Source: Acidiphilium sp. 37-60-79 (GTDB lineage: Bacteria; Pseudomonadota; Alphaproteobacteria; Acetobacterales; Acetobacteraceae). From it: a stretch of DNA of 64,000 bases. Shown in pieces: positions 23,849-31,862 of the stretch. The stretch is taken from assembly GCA_002279355.1 (NCBI GenBank), contig NCBV01000003.1, positions 55,686 through 119,685 of the forward strand, read 5' to 3'. How positions within the stretch are numbered: position 1 is the first letter of the stretch; each line of letters starts with the position of its first letter. A model generated the notes under the pieces. It saw only the letters and a program-made list of their open reading frames with translations. It searched no databases and had not been told where the DNA came from. Both the position numbers and the translations under genes were made by a program.

Positions 23849-25036
23849 ATGAAAACGGAAGCGGTGGATGTCGCGATTATCGGCGCGGGTCCGGTGGGGG
23901 CGGCTTTGGCCTGCCGACTGGCGAATGCCGGGCGCACCGTGCTGCTCGTTGATCGGGCCGCCTTGCCGCCGATGGAGCATCCGGATTTCGATGGCCGCGC
24001 CTACGCCATCGCTTACGGTTCGCGACCATTGCTTGATGCTGCGCGATTGTGGGATCGGCTCGCGTTCACCCCCTGCCCCATTGAGCAAATTCGTGTCTCG
24101 GATGGCAAGCCGGGACAGCCCGCATCGAAGCTGCATCTGCATTTCGATCACCGCGCTGTGGGCGACAATCCGTTCGGCTGGATTGTCGAGGCGCGGGCCT
24201 TGCGGGTCGCGATCAATGCGCAATTGCATGAAAATCAACGCATTATCCTGCGCGCCCCGGCAGACGCAATCGTCACGCGTGATGCCGAGAGCGCCCTGAT
24301 CACCATCGCGGGGGATGCCGCCTACCGGGCGCGGCTCGTGGTCGCCGCTGATGGGCGCGGCAGCCAATTACGCGCCCAGGCGGGCATCGCCGTCACCCGC
24401 TTTGCCTATCGGCAAAGTGCGGTTGTGTGTGCGCTGGCGCATGAGCGGGCGCACCAGAATATCGCGCTGGAACATTTTTTGCCGGGTGGTCCATTCGCGC
24501 AATTGCCCATGACCGGGATTGATGGCGCGCCGCATCTCTCCGCCATCGTGTTTACTGAGGGGCACGCGATCGCGGATCGGTTGGCGGTGATGGATGATGC
24601 GCGCTTTACCGCCGAGGTTGCGCGCCGGTTGGGAACGCATCTCGGGGCTGTGCGGTTGATCGGAAAACGCTGGACCTACCGGCTGAGCGCCTTGCACGCC
24701 CATCGCTACACCGCGCCGCGCTTGGCGTTGGTGGGTGATGCCGCGCACGGTATTCACCCGATTGCCGGGCAGGGTTTGAATTTGGGGCTACGCGATGCCA
24801 TGGCGCTCGCGGCTTTGATCGATCAGACCGATGATCCCGGCGCACCGTATTTGTTGACGCGCTATCAGCGGGCGCGGCGGCCCGATAATCTGCTGATGCT
24901 CGCCGCGACCGATGGGCTGGACCGGCTATTTTCCACCGATCTGCCGCCTGTGCGTCTCGCACGGGATTTGGGCCTTGCCGCAGTAAACCGGATGCCCGGC
25001 CTGAAGCGGGCCTTTATGCGGGCGGCGATGGGCTAG
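23849..25036 (+). CDS. UbiH/UbiF/COQ6-family FAD-dependent hydroxylase (ubiquinone synthesis)
   Basis: The product is about 395 aa. It shows the FAD motif VAIIGAGPVGAALACRLANA, the ribityl motif LALVGDAAHGIHPIAGQGLN and DGRGSQLRAQ. These enzymes hydroxylate the ubiquinone ring; which position this one attacks cannot be read from sequence alone. GAAGGGGC upstream favours ATG 23849 over 23831. The convergent COQ9 gene downstream supports a ubiquinone role. Its TAG stop lies inside the palindrome at 25034. Confidence 0.9.
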   Translation: MKTEAVDVAIIGAGPVGAALACRLANAGRTVLLVDRAALPPMEHPDFDGRAYAIAYGSRPLLDAARLWDRLAFTPCPIEQIRVSDGKPGQPASKLHLHFDHRAVGDNPFGWIVEARALRVAINAQLHENQRIILRAPADAIVTRDAESALITIAGDAAYRARLVVAADGRGSQLRAQAGIAVTRFAYRQSAVVCALAHERAHQNIALEHFLPGGPFAQLPMTGIDGAPHLSAIVFTEGHAIADRLAVMDDARFTAEVARRLGTHLGAVRLIGKRWTYRLSALHAHRYTAPRLALVGDAAHGIHPIAGQGLNLGLRDAMALAALIDQTDDPGAPYLLTRYQRARRPDNLLMLAATDGLDRLFSTDLPPVRLARDLGLAAVNRMPGLKRAFMRAAMG

Positions 25037-25084
25037 TGTCCTGCCCCTGAAATTCATTAGATGAATTTCAGGGGCAGGACACTA
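25034..25084. repeat. Perfect 24-bp inverted repeat, probable bidirectional terminator
   Basis: The arms start TAGTGTCCTGCCCC and end GGGGCAGGACACTA, 24 bp each with a 3-base loop (TAG). Related units recur near 31.3 and 36.0 kb. It includes the stop codon of the UbiH-family gene and faces the end of COQ9, so it could stop transcripts from both sides. A sparse A/T stretch follows. It belongs to the type A palindromic unit described below. Confidence 0.75.
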
Positions 25085-25111
25085 AATCATTGAAATTGAT
25101 CGAAAAAAATT

Positions 25112-25142
25112 AGAGCGCGTCGTCGTAAAACGATCACGCTCT
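25112..25142. repeat. AGAGCG...CGCTCT imperfect inverted repeat
   Basis: AGAGCG at 25112 and CGCTCT at 25137 frame a partly paired GTCGT/ACGAT middle. It overlaps the last codons and TGA stop of COQ9. With the adjacent perfect palindrome it makes a composite repeat. Confidence 0.5.
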
Positions 25143-25772
25143 GGGCGCTGCAAAGCGGCGCGGCAGGCGCGGCGCAAGCCCTTCGATCCGCTTCCGCAGC
25201 TTGCCGATTTGCGCCACGTTATTCAGGCGGCGATCCAGAAACGCAATCGTATCCTGGTCATCCTCCGATCCATCGCGCAGCCAGAACAGCATGGTGCTGG
25301 AATAAACGCCGGCAAGCAAAGCCCGTTTGGTATACCAAGAAAAATCGGCAGAGCGATCGCCGGCGGCGAACCAAATTTGATCGACCGTGCGGGCGGTGAG
25401 TTTCGCGGCCAGCCGCACATGCTGCGGCAAAGCCAGGAGGGCCAAAGCGCGGCGTAGCGCCTCCTTATGCGGGCGCACCAGTTCAAACCGAATGGTGATG
25501 ATCGCACGCACCCGCCCCGGCGTGCGGTAGGCCGCGAGATCCGCTGCCGTTGCCTCGGTCAGCATCGCGCGGTCGGTCATATCGGACCAAAGCTCGATCA
25601 TTTCAGCCGCGCCGCTGGGAAATAAAATTGGCGCGTCTGCCGGGTCGCCCCCCAAATCGGTCAGCGCACGACGCACGGCCCGCAAGGTCCAGCCATCAAA
25701 GGCGACATGGTCGAGCATGGCGGTTAGGATCGTCTCGCGGTCGTTATCGGCCATCGGATCGGGCGGGTTCAT
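25134..25772 (-). CDS. COQ9 family ubiquinone biosynthesis protein
   Basis: The product is 212 aa. An N-terminal TetR-like helical part (RETILTAMLDHVAFDGWTLR) is followed by the COQ9 signature YTKRALLAGVYSSTMLFWLR and DTIAFLDRRLNNVAQIGKLR. COQ9 is a lipid-binding partner of COQ7-type hydroxylases; bacterial homologues are tied to ubiquinone. In many alphaproteobacteria the gene lies divergent from rpsU, but here rpsU is 18 kb away. The ATG overlaps the def stop as ATGA. Confidence 0.9.
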   Translation of the reverse strand: MNPPDPMADNDRETILTAMLDHVAFDGWTLRAVRRALTDLGGDPADAPILFPSGAAEMIELWSDMTDRAMLTEATAADLAAYRTPGRVRAIITIRFELVRPHKEALRRALALLALPQHVRLAAKLTARTVDQIWFAAGDRSADFSWYTKRALLAGVYSSTMLFWLRDGSEDDQDTIAFLDRRLNNVAQIGKLRKRIEGLAPRLPRRFAAPRA

Positions 25773-26314
25773 AACAGCTCCTCAATCGCCGGGCGGTGCC
25801 GGCCAATTTCCTCGTTAAAGCCCAAAGCCCGCGGATCGGCTAGGCGGGCAAGATAAACAATCCCCTCCAGATGATCGGCCTCATGCTGGATCACCCGCGC
25901 ATGAAACCCTGCGGCCGCTCGGGTGAATTGCGCCCCCGTGGCGTCCTGCCCGCGCAGCACGATGCGCGCCGGTCGGCGCACCTTGCCGGTGAGGCCCGGG
26001 ATCGAGAGGCACCCTTCCCACGCATCTTCCGTCTCCGCCGAGACCTCGATGATTTGCGGATTGATCACCACGCTCAGCGCCTGCGCGCTGTCCTCCGGCC
26101 CACCCGTCGCACGATGTTCGGGCACGCGGTAAATGAACAGGCGCAGCGATTGATGCACTTGCGGTGCCGCAAGACCAACGCCCCCCGCATCATCGAGCGT
26201 CTCGATCATATCGGCGATCAGCCGTTGGATATCGGGATCAGTGGCATCGGCAATCGGTACGGCGGGGCGCGCCAGCACCGGATGGCCCAGTTTGGTGAGT
26301 TTCAGGATCGCCAT
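25769..26314 (-). CDS. def: Peptide deformylase
   Basis: The product is 181 aa. The three active-site motifs are GVGLAAPQV, EGCLSIPGL and QHEADHLEG, giving the Cys and two His metal ligands and the catalytic Glu. It removes the formyl group from new polypeptides. The C-terminal end is slightly longer than the minimal family. It is coupled to COQ9 rather than to fmt, the more usual neighbour. Confidence 0.95.
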   Translation of the reverse strand: MAILKLTKLGHPVLARPAVPIADATDPDIQRLIADMIETLDDAGGVGLAAPQVHQSLRLFIYRVPEHRATGGPEDSAQALSVVINPQIIEVSAETEDAWEGCLSIPGLTGKVRRPARIVLRGQDATGAQFTRAAAGFHARVIQHEADHLEGIVYLARLADPRALGFNEEIGRHRPAIEELL

Positions 26315-26358
26315 GCACGCATTATGGGCGTGGATCGCGGGAATGCAAACGCATTCGC

Positions 26359-27750
26359 TTAACCATCGCTGGTCGGCGCATCGAGCAGAATTTTCCCTGG
26401 ATTGAGAATACCACGCGGATCGAGCGCGGTTTTGATCGCCCGCATCATCGCCAGGGCGGGGGCGCCATGTTCGCGGCGCAAAAACTCGCGCTTGCCCAAG
26501 CCTACCCCATGCTCGCCACTCGCCGCGCCCCCGAGATCGAGCGCCTGGGCCACAATCTCACGATCCAGCGCCCAAGCCCGGGCTGCTGCCTCGGGCGTGT
26601 CGGGAAATAAAATCATCACATGAAAATTGCCATCGCCCACATGCCCGACCACGCATGCATCCAACCCCGAGCGGGTAACCGCCGCGTCGGCTTGCGCAAT
26701 CGCCTCGGCGAGGCGCGAAATCGGCACAATCGTGTCGGTGGTAAACACCGCATAGCCTGGGCGCGATGCCCGCGCCGCCCAAAACGCGTCATGGCGGGCC
26801 TGCCAAAGCCGGTTGCGATCCTCTGCGGCCGTGGCAAAGGCGAACGCGGCACCGCCATACCCGGTTGTGATCGCCTCGGCCTGTTGCGCTTGCTCGGCAA
26901 CACTCGCTTCACTGCCATGGAACTCGAACAACAGCGTCGGCAGGGCCTGCATGGCGGTGAGTTTGGAATAGGCAATCGAGGCGGCCATTTGCGCCGCATC
27001 GACAAACTCGATCCGCGCGACCGGTATCCCCGATTGAATAATCTCGATCACGCTCGATACCGCCCCCGCAACGCTGGTGAACTGGCAAATCGCCGCACCG
27101 GTCGCCTCCGGGACCCCGAACAGGCGGAGCTGAATTTCGGTGATAATGCCCAGCGTGCCCTCCGAGCCAATCAGCAGCCGGGTTAAATCATAGCCGGTCG
27201 AGGATTTGCGCACGCGCCCGCCGGTGTCCACTATTGTGCCGTCCGCGAGCACGGCCCGCAGCCCGAGGACATTCTCCCGCATCGTGCCATAGCGCACCGC
27301 ATTGGTGCCGGATGCGCGGGTGGCGCACATGCCACCAATCGTGCAGTCAGCCCCAGGATCAACCGGGAAAAACAAACCTCGATCGCGCAATTCGCCATTG
27401 AGTTGTCGGCGCGTCACCCCGGCCTGCACGCGAACATCCAGATCAGCATCATGCACCGCCAAAATCTGGTTCATCTGGCTCAAATCGAGGCTAATACCGC
27501 CTTGCACCGGCGTTACATGCCCTTCCAGCGAGGTTCCGGCGCCAAAGGCGGTCACTGGAATATGATGCGCATGGCAATGTTTCAGCAACGCCGCAACCTC
27601 CTCGGTGGAGTGCGCGAACACGACCGCATCAGGCTCATGCGCAGTCGGATTAGCCTCACCATGGGCATGGGTGGCGCGGTGAGCAGGATGACGGCTGAAC
27701 CGATCGCCAAATAGCGGCGTGAGCGCATTGATCGTCTGATCTTGGAGCAT
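26359..27750 (-). CDS. FAD-linked oxidase, D-lactate dehydrogenase (cytochrome) type
   Basis: The product is 463 aa. The FAD_binding_4 domain shows TAFGAGTSLEGHVTPVQGGI and DPGADCTIGGMCATRASGTN; the C-terminal domain ends EHGVGLGKREFL and LDPRGILNPGKI. The family includes D-lactate dehydrogenase and GlcD; the gap between these cannot be closed from sequence alone. No iron-sulfur partner is next to it, which favours a single-subunit D-lactate type. ATG 27750 is preferred over the TTG just before it. Confidence 0.88.
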   Translation of the reverse strand: MLQDQTINALTPLFGDRFSRHPAHRATHAHGEANPTAHEPDAVVFAHSTEEVAALLKHCHAHHIPVTAFGAGTSLEGHVTPVQGGISLDLSQMNQILAVHDADLDVRVQAGVTRRQLNGELRDRGLFFPVDPGADCTIGGMCATRASGTNAVRYGTMRENVLGLRAVLADGTIVDTGGRVRKSSTGYDLTRLLIGSEGTLGIITEIQLRLFGVPEATGAAICQFTSVAGAVSSVIEIIQSGIPVARIEFVDAAQMAASIAYSKLTAMQALPTLLFEFHGSEASVAEQAQQAEAITTGYGGAAFAFATAAEDRNRLWQARHDAFWAARASRPGYAVFTTDTIVPISRLAEAIAQADAAVTRSGLDACVVGHVGDGNFHVMILFPDTPEAAARAWALDREIVAQALDLGGAASGEHGVGLGKREFLRREHGAPALAMMRAIKTALDPRGILNPGKILLDAPTSDG

Positions 27751-27759
27751 CAAATCAAC

Positions 27760-28668
27760 CTATCCGAGTGGCGCGCCGCTGTCATCCGCCGCGCCCGCCA
27801 GCGGTTCGGCGCCTTGTCGCGCGCGTTCGACCGCCGCATTGAGTTGAGCGCCGAACAGCAACGCATAGGCCGTCAAATAAAACCACATCATCAGCCCAAT
27901 AATCGTCGCGAGCGGGCCATAGGTTTGGCTGTAGGCGGCAAAGCGCCCGACATAGAGCGCGAACAAATAGGACATCACCATCCACAAAATAATCGCCACC
28001 ACCGCGCCGGGCACCACCGCATGGCCTTCGGCCAACCGAAATGAGGGGCCGAAGCGGTATAATAAACTCAGCGCCAGCGCCATGAACAATGCCAGCACCA
28101 CAAAGCCGAGCAGCACCACCAGATTGGCCGAATCCGCGCCCAGCCCCACCAAATTGAACAGCAGCGGCAGCACCACCAACACGCCAATCGCCAAAATCGC
28201 CCCGATGATCGCCAGCAACGTCATGCCCAGCGCCGTTGCTTGAAACCGCACAAACCCGCGCGTCTCATCGCGCCGATGGATCAGGTTCAACGCGTAAATC
28301 AACGACTTGGTGCCCGATGATGATGAATAAAGGGTAAAAGCCAGCGATATAGCGAGGCCGATGCCGAGATTAGTACTTCCGCCCGACACCAAATGCTTGA
28401 TCCGCCCGGCGATCAGCGAATAGGCGGTATAGGGCATGAATTGCTGCAAATAATGCAGCTGCGGCGTTACCGATTGCGGGTCGAACACGAGACCGTAAAG
28501 CGATATTAATGTGGTCAAGGCCGGAAAAATCGCGAGTGTCGCATAAAAAGCGCAACCCGCCGCTGCGAGTGACATATCACCCGACATCAACGCCCATATC
28601 GCTCCCGTCACGATCCCGCGCCACCGCAACTCTTTGACAGCAAGACGCCGTGGCGGTTTCCCGCTCAT
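27760..28668 (-). CDS. YihY/BrkB-family inner membrane protein
   Basis: The product is 302 aa with about six membrane helices and the family region MSLAAAGCAFYATLAIFPAL plus YGPLATIIGLMMWFYLTAYA. This family was once called ribonuclease BN, wrongly; the role is unknown, possibly envelope transport. The ATG at 28668 overlaps the stop of the preceding hydrolase by one base (TAATG). An in-frame extension upstream reads through the hydrolase gene and is rejected. Confidence 0.88.
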   Translation of the reverse strand: MSGKPPRRLAVKELRWRGIVTGAIWALMSGDMSLAAAGCAFYATLAIFPALTTLISLYGLVFDPQSVTPQLHYLQQFMPYTAYSLIAGRIKHLVSGGSTNLGIGLAISLAFTLYSSSSGTKSLIYALNLIHRRDETRGFVRFQATALGMTLLAIIGAILAIGVLVVLPLLFNLVGLGADSANLVVLLGFVVLALFMALALSLLYRFGPSFRLAEGHAVVPGAVVAIILWMVMSYLFALYVGRFAAYSQTYGPLATIIGLMMWFYLTAYALLFGAQLNAAVERARQGAEPLAGAADDSGAPLG

Positions 28669-29504
28669 TAATCGTTCAGAAACCGATGAACGGCCGCGAT
28701 AGTCGGCGCATCCATCAATGCCGGGGCATGCCCGCAATCGGCAACCGTCAAAGTCTGGGCGCCCGCCTGGTCCATACGCGCAAAGGTCGCTGCCGTGAGC
28801 AAATCGCTGGATTCGCCACGAATCGCTAACACCGGGACGCGCACCCGATCCCAAAACACGCTCAAATCGGCATCGGCCGGCACGCTGGCCTTGATCGGCG
28901 TTGCAATCGCCGGGTCATAATGCAAGGCAACGCCGCCGCCATTCAGCGGCCGCGCCGAATAGCGCGCCAAATGCCGCCATTGCGCGTCGGTCAGTCGGCC
29001 AAACGGCGCGTGGATCGTGCGCAAATGCGCCTCCAGCGCCGCCAGATCGGCAAAACACTCAGGTCCGCTGCCAATATAATCGCGAATCCGCGCCAAGGCC
29101 GCCGCCGGGATCATCGGGCCAATATCATTGAGCACCAGCTTGGTGATCGGCGTATGCGCCGCCGCCGCCACCATCATGCCGCAAATACCGCCGAGCGACG
29201 TGCCGATCCAGATCACATTTTTGTTGATATGCGCCAATAAATGGCTGAGGGCCACGACATAGGTGGTTGGTTGATACAGGCTGGCATCGGGCAACCAGTC
29301 GGACGCGCCACGGCCTGGCAAATCTGGACAAATCACGTGGTAGCGATCCGCCAAAGCCTCAGCCAGCGGATCAAAATCGCGGCCATTGCGGGTCAATCCA
29401 TGCACGCACAGCACCGCCGGCGCGGCAGGGTTGCCAAACTCGACGAAGGCCAACCGGTGAAATTGGGTGCCCAGCAAATAGGAGATCGCGCCGGACCGTG
29501 CCAT
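28668..29504 (-). CDS. Alpha/beta fold hydrolase
   Basis: The product is 278 aa. It has the oxyanion-hole segment VLCVHGLTRNGRDFDPLAEA, the nucleophile elbow IGTSLGGICGM with Ser, the aspartate region IRGESSDLL and the histidine DCGHAPALM. It is a soluble ester or lipase-like enzyme with unknown substrate. It lies between a CaiB-type CoA transferase and yihY in one direction; only one base separates it from the CoA transferase stop. Confidence 0.85.
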   Translation of the reverse strand: MARSGAISYLLGTQFHRLAFVEFGNPAAPAVLCVHGLTRNGRDFDPLAEALADRYHVICPDLPGRGASDWLPDASLYQPTTYVVALSHLLAHINKNVIWIGTSLGGICGMMVAAAAHTPITKLVLNDIGPMIPAAALARIRDYIGSGPECFADLAALEAHLRTIHAPFGRLTDAQWRHLARYSARPLNGGGVALHYDPAIATPIKASVPADADLSVFWDRVRVPVLAIRGESSDLLTAATFARMDQAGAQTLTVADCGHAPALMDAPTIAAVHRFLND

Positions 29505-29505
29505 T

Positions 29506-30804
29506 TCAGATTACGCCTTGATCGCGCAGGCCAGCCCGCTGGCCAGCATCGAGATGCAGCAGCCGCGTCAAAACCTCATCGGTATCCGCACCCAACCGGG
29601 GCGGCGGCCGCCGATAGGACACGGGCGAGGCGGACAAGCGCACCGGATTGGCAATCAACGGCATCGATTCGCCGCCGCTCTCCATGCGGATCACCCCGCC
29701 GCGCGCGGCCACATGCGGATCGGCAAAGACTTCGCTCAGCGTGTTGATCGGCCCGCAACCAATTTTCTGCATCTCCAGCTCCGCGAGCCACCAAGCACTA
29801 GTGTGAGCTGCGAGAACGGGCGCCAATGTCTCGGTGACTAACTCCCGATGAGCCACACGCGCCGCATTGGTCGCGAATCGATCATCATCGAGCAGGGCTG
29901 CAAGACCGAAGGCCCGGCAAAATCGTGCAAAAGTCGGGTCATTGCCAATCGACAGCACAATATGCCCATCCGCCGTCGCAAACACCTGATAAGGCACAAT
30001 GTTCGGATGTTGATTGCCGAGCCGCTGGGGATTTTTGCCGGTGGCCAGAAAATTCATCGCCTGATTGGCGAGCCACGCCAGATTGGCATCGAGCATGCCA
30101 ATATCGATATGCTGCCCCTCATTCGTGGCATCGCGGTGGCGCAGCGCGGCCAGCACGCCAATCGCCCCGTACAAGCCGGCAAATAAATCAGCAATCGGCA
30201 CACCGACCTTCATCGGCTCGCCCTCCGGCACGCCAGTCAGCGACATGATGCCCCCCATGCCCTGCACCAAACTGTCATAGCCCGGGCGTTCCGCATAAGG
30301 CCCGGTTTGGCCAAAGCCGGTGATCGAGGCGTAAATCAACCCCGGATGGGCAACGCGAAGCTGCTCATAGCCCAAGCCGTAACGCGCCAGCGCGCCTACC
30401 TTGAAATTTTCGACCAAAATATCGCATTGGCTCAGGAGATCATGGATCAAACGCTGGCCGGCCGCGCTGGCAATATCCACCGTCACCGATAATTTGTTGC
30501 GATTGGTTCCGGCAAAATAGGCCGACAGCCCGGTATCGCCCAAAGTCGGCGGCGCAAAGCCCCGCGTGTCATCGCCGGCACCCGGCTTTTCGATCTTGAT
30601 CACCTCAGCGCCAAGATCGCCAAGCATTTGGGTGCAGGTCGGACCCGCCAAAACCCGAGTTAGGTCCAGCACCCGCACGCCCGCCAGCGGGCCGCCCGCC
30701 GCATTCCGCCCGCCCTGCTGCGCGCCCGGCGCTCCCTTGGCACCGCCCCGGATCTCGGCGGTTTGGTCACTCGTCGCATGATGTCCGGTATCGTGTTGCT
30801 GCAT
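29506..30804 (-). CDS. CaiB/BaiF family III CoA transferase
   Basis: The product is 432 aa. The family start GVRVLDLTRVLAGPTCTQML is preceded by about 40 low-complexity residues rich in Gln, Gly and Ala. The active-site aspartate is in RPGYDSLVQGMGGIMSLTG. These enzymes move CoA between carboxylic acids; the substrate is not evident. The N-terminal extension starts at the only clear ATG, so it is probably real. Confidence 0.9.
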   Translation of the reverse strand: MQQHDTGHHATSDQTAEIRGGAKGAPGAQQGGRNAAGGPLAGVRVLDLTRVLAGPTCTQMLGDLGAEVIKIEKPGAGDDTRGFAPPTLGDTGLSAYFAGTNRNKLSVTVDIASAAGQRLIHDLLSQCDILVENFKVGALARYGLGYEQLRVAHPGLIYASITGFGQTGPYAERPGYDSLVQGMGGIMSLTGVPEGEPMKVGVPIADLFAGLYGAIGVLAALRHRDATNEGQHIDIGMLDANLAWLANQAMNFLATGKNPQRLGNQHPNIVPYQVFATADGHIVLSIGNDPTFARFCRAFGLAALLDDDRFATNAARVAHRELVTETLAPVLAAHTSAWWLAELEMQKIGCGPINTLSEVFADPHVAARGGVIRMESGGESMPLIANPVRLSASPVSYRRPPPRLGADTDEVLTRLLHLDAGQRAGLRDQGVI

Positions 30805-30894
30805 GTCGCTCCCATCTGGTCCTGCCGACCGGACGCGCCACCCAAAGCGGCCATCCGGTCTATTTGCCCAGTTGGATCGCGATCATACCCGCCG

Positions 30895-31164
30895 TCAAGC
30901 CGGGCAGCCGACCGATGCTCCCAGCCGCTGCCGCGCGCCCAGCCGCGGTGCGGGTGGATTATCGCAAATACGCAACGCCAGACGCAATAAATCACCGGCG
31001 ACCGGACGGAGCCCTGCTTGGTCCGCATCCTGCGCCAATGTCATCAACTGGTCACTCAACATCAGCGGACTGATGGTCCGACGCGATTGCGCCGCGCGCG
31101 CATATCCCGCATTAAGTCCCGTTTCGCTCAAGGACCCCGTTTCATTGAAGAAAATGGTCATCAT
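30895..31164 (-). CDS. Small hypothetical protein, candidate CtrA-regulated
   Basis: The product is 89 aa from the ATGATG at 31164 (MMTIFFNETGSLSETGLNAG). AAAGGAC lies 8 bases upstream. The middle part is helical and charged (SDQLMTLAQDADQAGLRPVA, LLRLALRICD). No function is recognised. A longer in-frame extension to 31272 runs through the A/T palindrome and is rejected. A TTAA-N7-CTAA box sits about 57 bases upstream. Confidence 0.6.
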   Translation of the reverse strand: MMTIFFNETGSLSETGLNAGYARAAQSRRTISPLMLSDQLMTLAQDADQAGLRPVAGDLLRLALRICDNPPAPRLGARQRLGASVGCPA

Positions 31165-31220
31165 CACACGTCCTTTCTGGCTCGGCCATTTTGGCCAAGA
31201 CCGAACATGGACAACAACCG

Positions 31221-31235
31221 TTAGGATTTGGTTAA
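31221..31235 (-). promoter_or_regulatory. CtrA-like box
   Basis: Read leftward the site is TTAACCAAATCCTAA, one base off the TTAA-N7-TTAA consensus of the cell-cycle regulator CtrA of alphaproteobacteria. It is followed by C and preceded by G. It lies upstream of the 89-aa gene. The match is by eye only. Confidence 0.4.
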
Positions 31236-31241
31236 CAGCGC

Positions 31242-31266
31242 CGCAAAAATTTCGAAATTTTTTGCG
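31242..31266. repeat. A/T-rich palindrome
   Basis: CGCAAAAATTT and AAATTTTTTGCG are near-perfect inverted arms around CG. It lies 80 bases upstream of the 89-aa gene, next to the CtrA-like box. It may be an operator or a terminator-like element; neither can be decided. Confidence 0.4.
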
Positions 31267-31316
31267 ACCCAACCCAAGAGCGACGCCTCATCAGCATCGC
31301 TCGGTCGATTCTGGCT

Positions 31317-31373
31317 CTAGTGTCCTGCCCCTGAAATTCGTGAGATGAATTTTAGGAATAAGTAGGCCACTAA
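31317..31373. repeat. Palindromic unit type A (copy 2)
   Basis: The 57-base unit starts CTAGTGTCCTGCCCCTGAA and ends GGCCACTAA. It matches the unit at 36034-36090 in reverse orientation, with several base differences in the right arm. The 24-bp palindrome at 25034 has the same left half with a perfected right half. It lies in the gap between the 89-aa gene and the FYDLN gene. Confidence 0.7.
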
Positions 31374-31385
31374 AACATTGAATTT

Positions 31386-31438
31386 ATAGTGTCCACTCTG
31401 ATTCCGAAATCCAACGGATTTCAGAATCAGGACACTAG
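31386..31438. repeat. Palindromic unit type B (copy 1)
   Basis: The 53-base unit starts ATAGTGTCCACTCTG and ends AATCAGGACACTAG, with CGAAATCC/GGATTTCAG arms at the centre. The unit at 35864-35916 is its reverse complement with only two visible base differences. It contains the stop codon of the FYDLN gene. Units A and B are joined by 12 bases (aaacattgaatt). Confidence 0.7.
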
Positions 31439-31761
31439 CGTTCGGCGTCTTCACCGTCGCGCTCGACCTCGATATCGGCATCGATCACCGCATCGTCGTC
31501 AATGTCTTCAGCATCTTCGAGCAAATCTGGATCATCCGCATCGACATCATCGTCGATTTCCACGTCATCGCCCGGCACGACCGCCGCTTTGACCGGCTTT
31601 TTCACATCTTCAGGAATCGGCGCGGCCCGCTTCAGCTTCGGCAGCTCAATCGGCTGCTCGGTGCTGCATTTTGGGCACACAGCCGGCTGCTTTCCGAAAT
31701 CGAAAAACCGTGCACCGCAGTTGGTGCAGGTATGTTTGTCGCCCAGCTCCGGCTTAACCAT
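31435..31761 (-). CDS. TIGR02300/FYDLN acid domain protein
   Basis: The product is 108 aa from ATG 31761 (MVKPELGDKHTCTNCGARFF). A zinc-ribbon-like pair CTNC and CPKC brackets ARFFDFGKQPAV, then a long Asp/Glu tail follows (VEIDDDVDADDPDLLEDAED). The family is widespread in alphaproteobacteria, next to aroA as here; its role is unknown. It is transcribed divergently from aroA. Confidence 0.92.
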   Translation of the reverse strand: MVKPELGDKHTCTNCGARFFDFGKQPAVCPKCSTEQPIELPKLKRAAPIPEDVKKPVKAAVVPGDDVEIDDDVDADDPDLLEDAEDIDDDAVIDADIEVERDGEDAER

Positions 31762-31862
31762 GTTTGCCTCGTGGAAATTTGGAACAGATCTCTTCAGGCC
31801 GGGCGCCATGCCACCCATCCATGACTATGTCAAACCCGGCCCGACGTGCTAATTGCGCGGCG

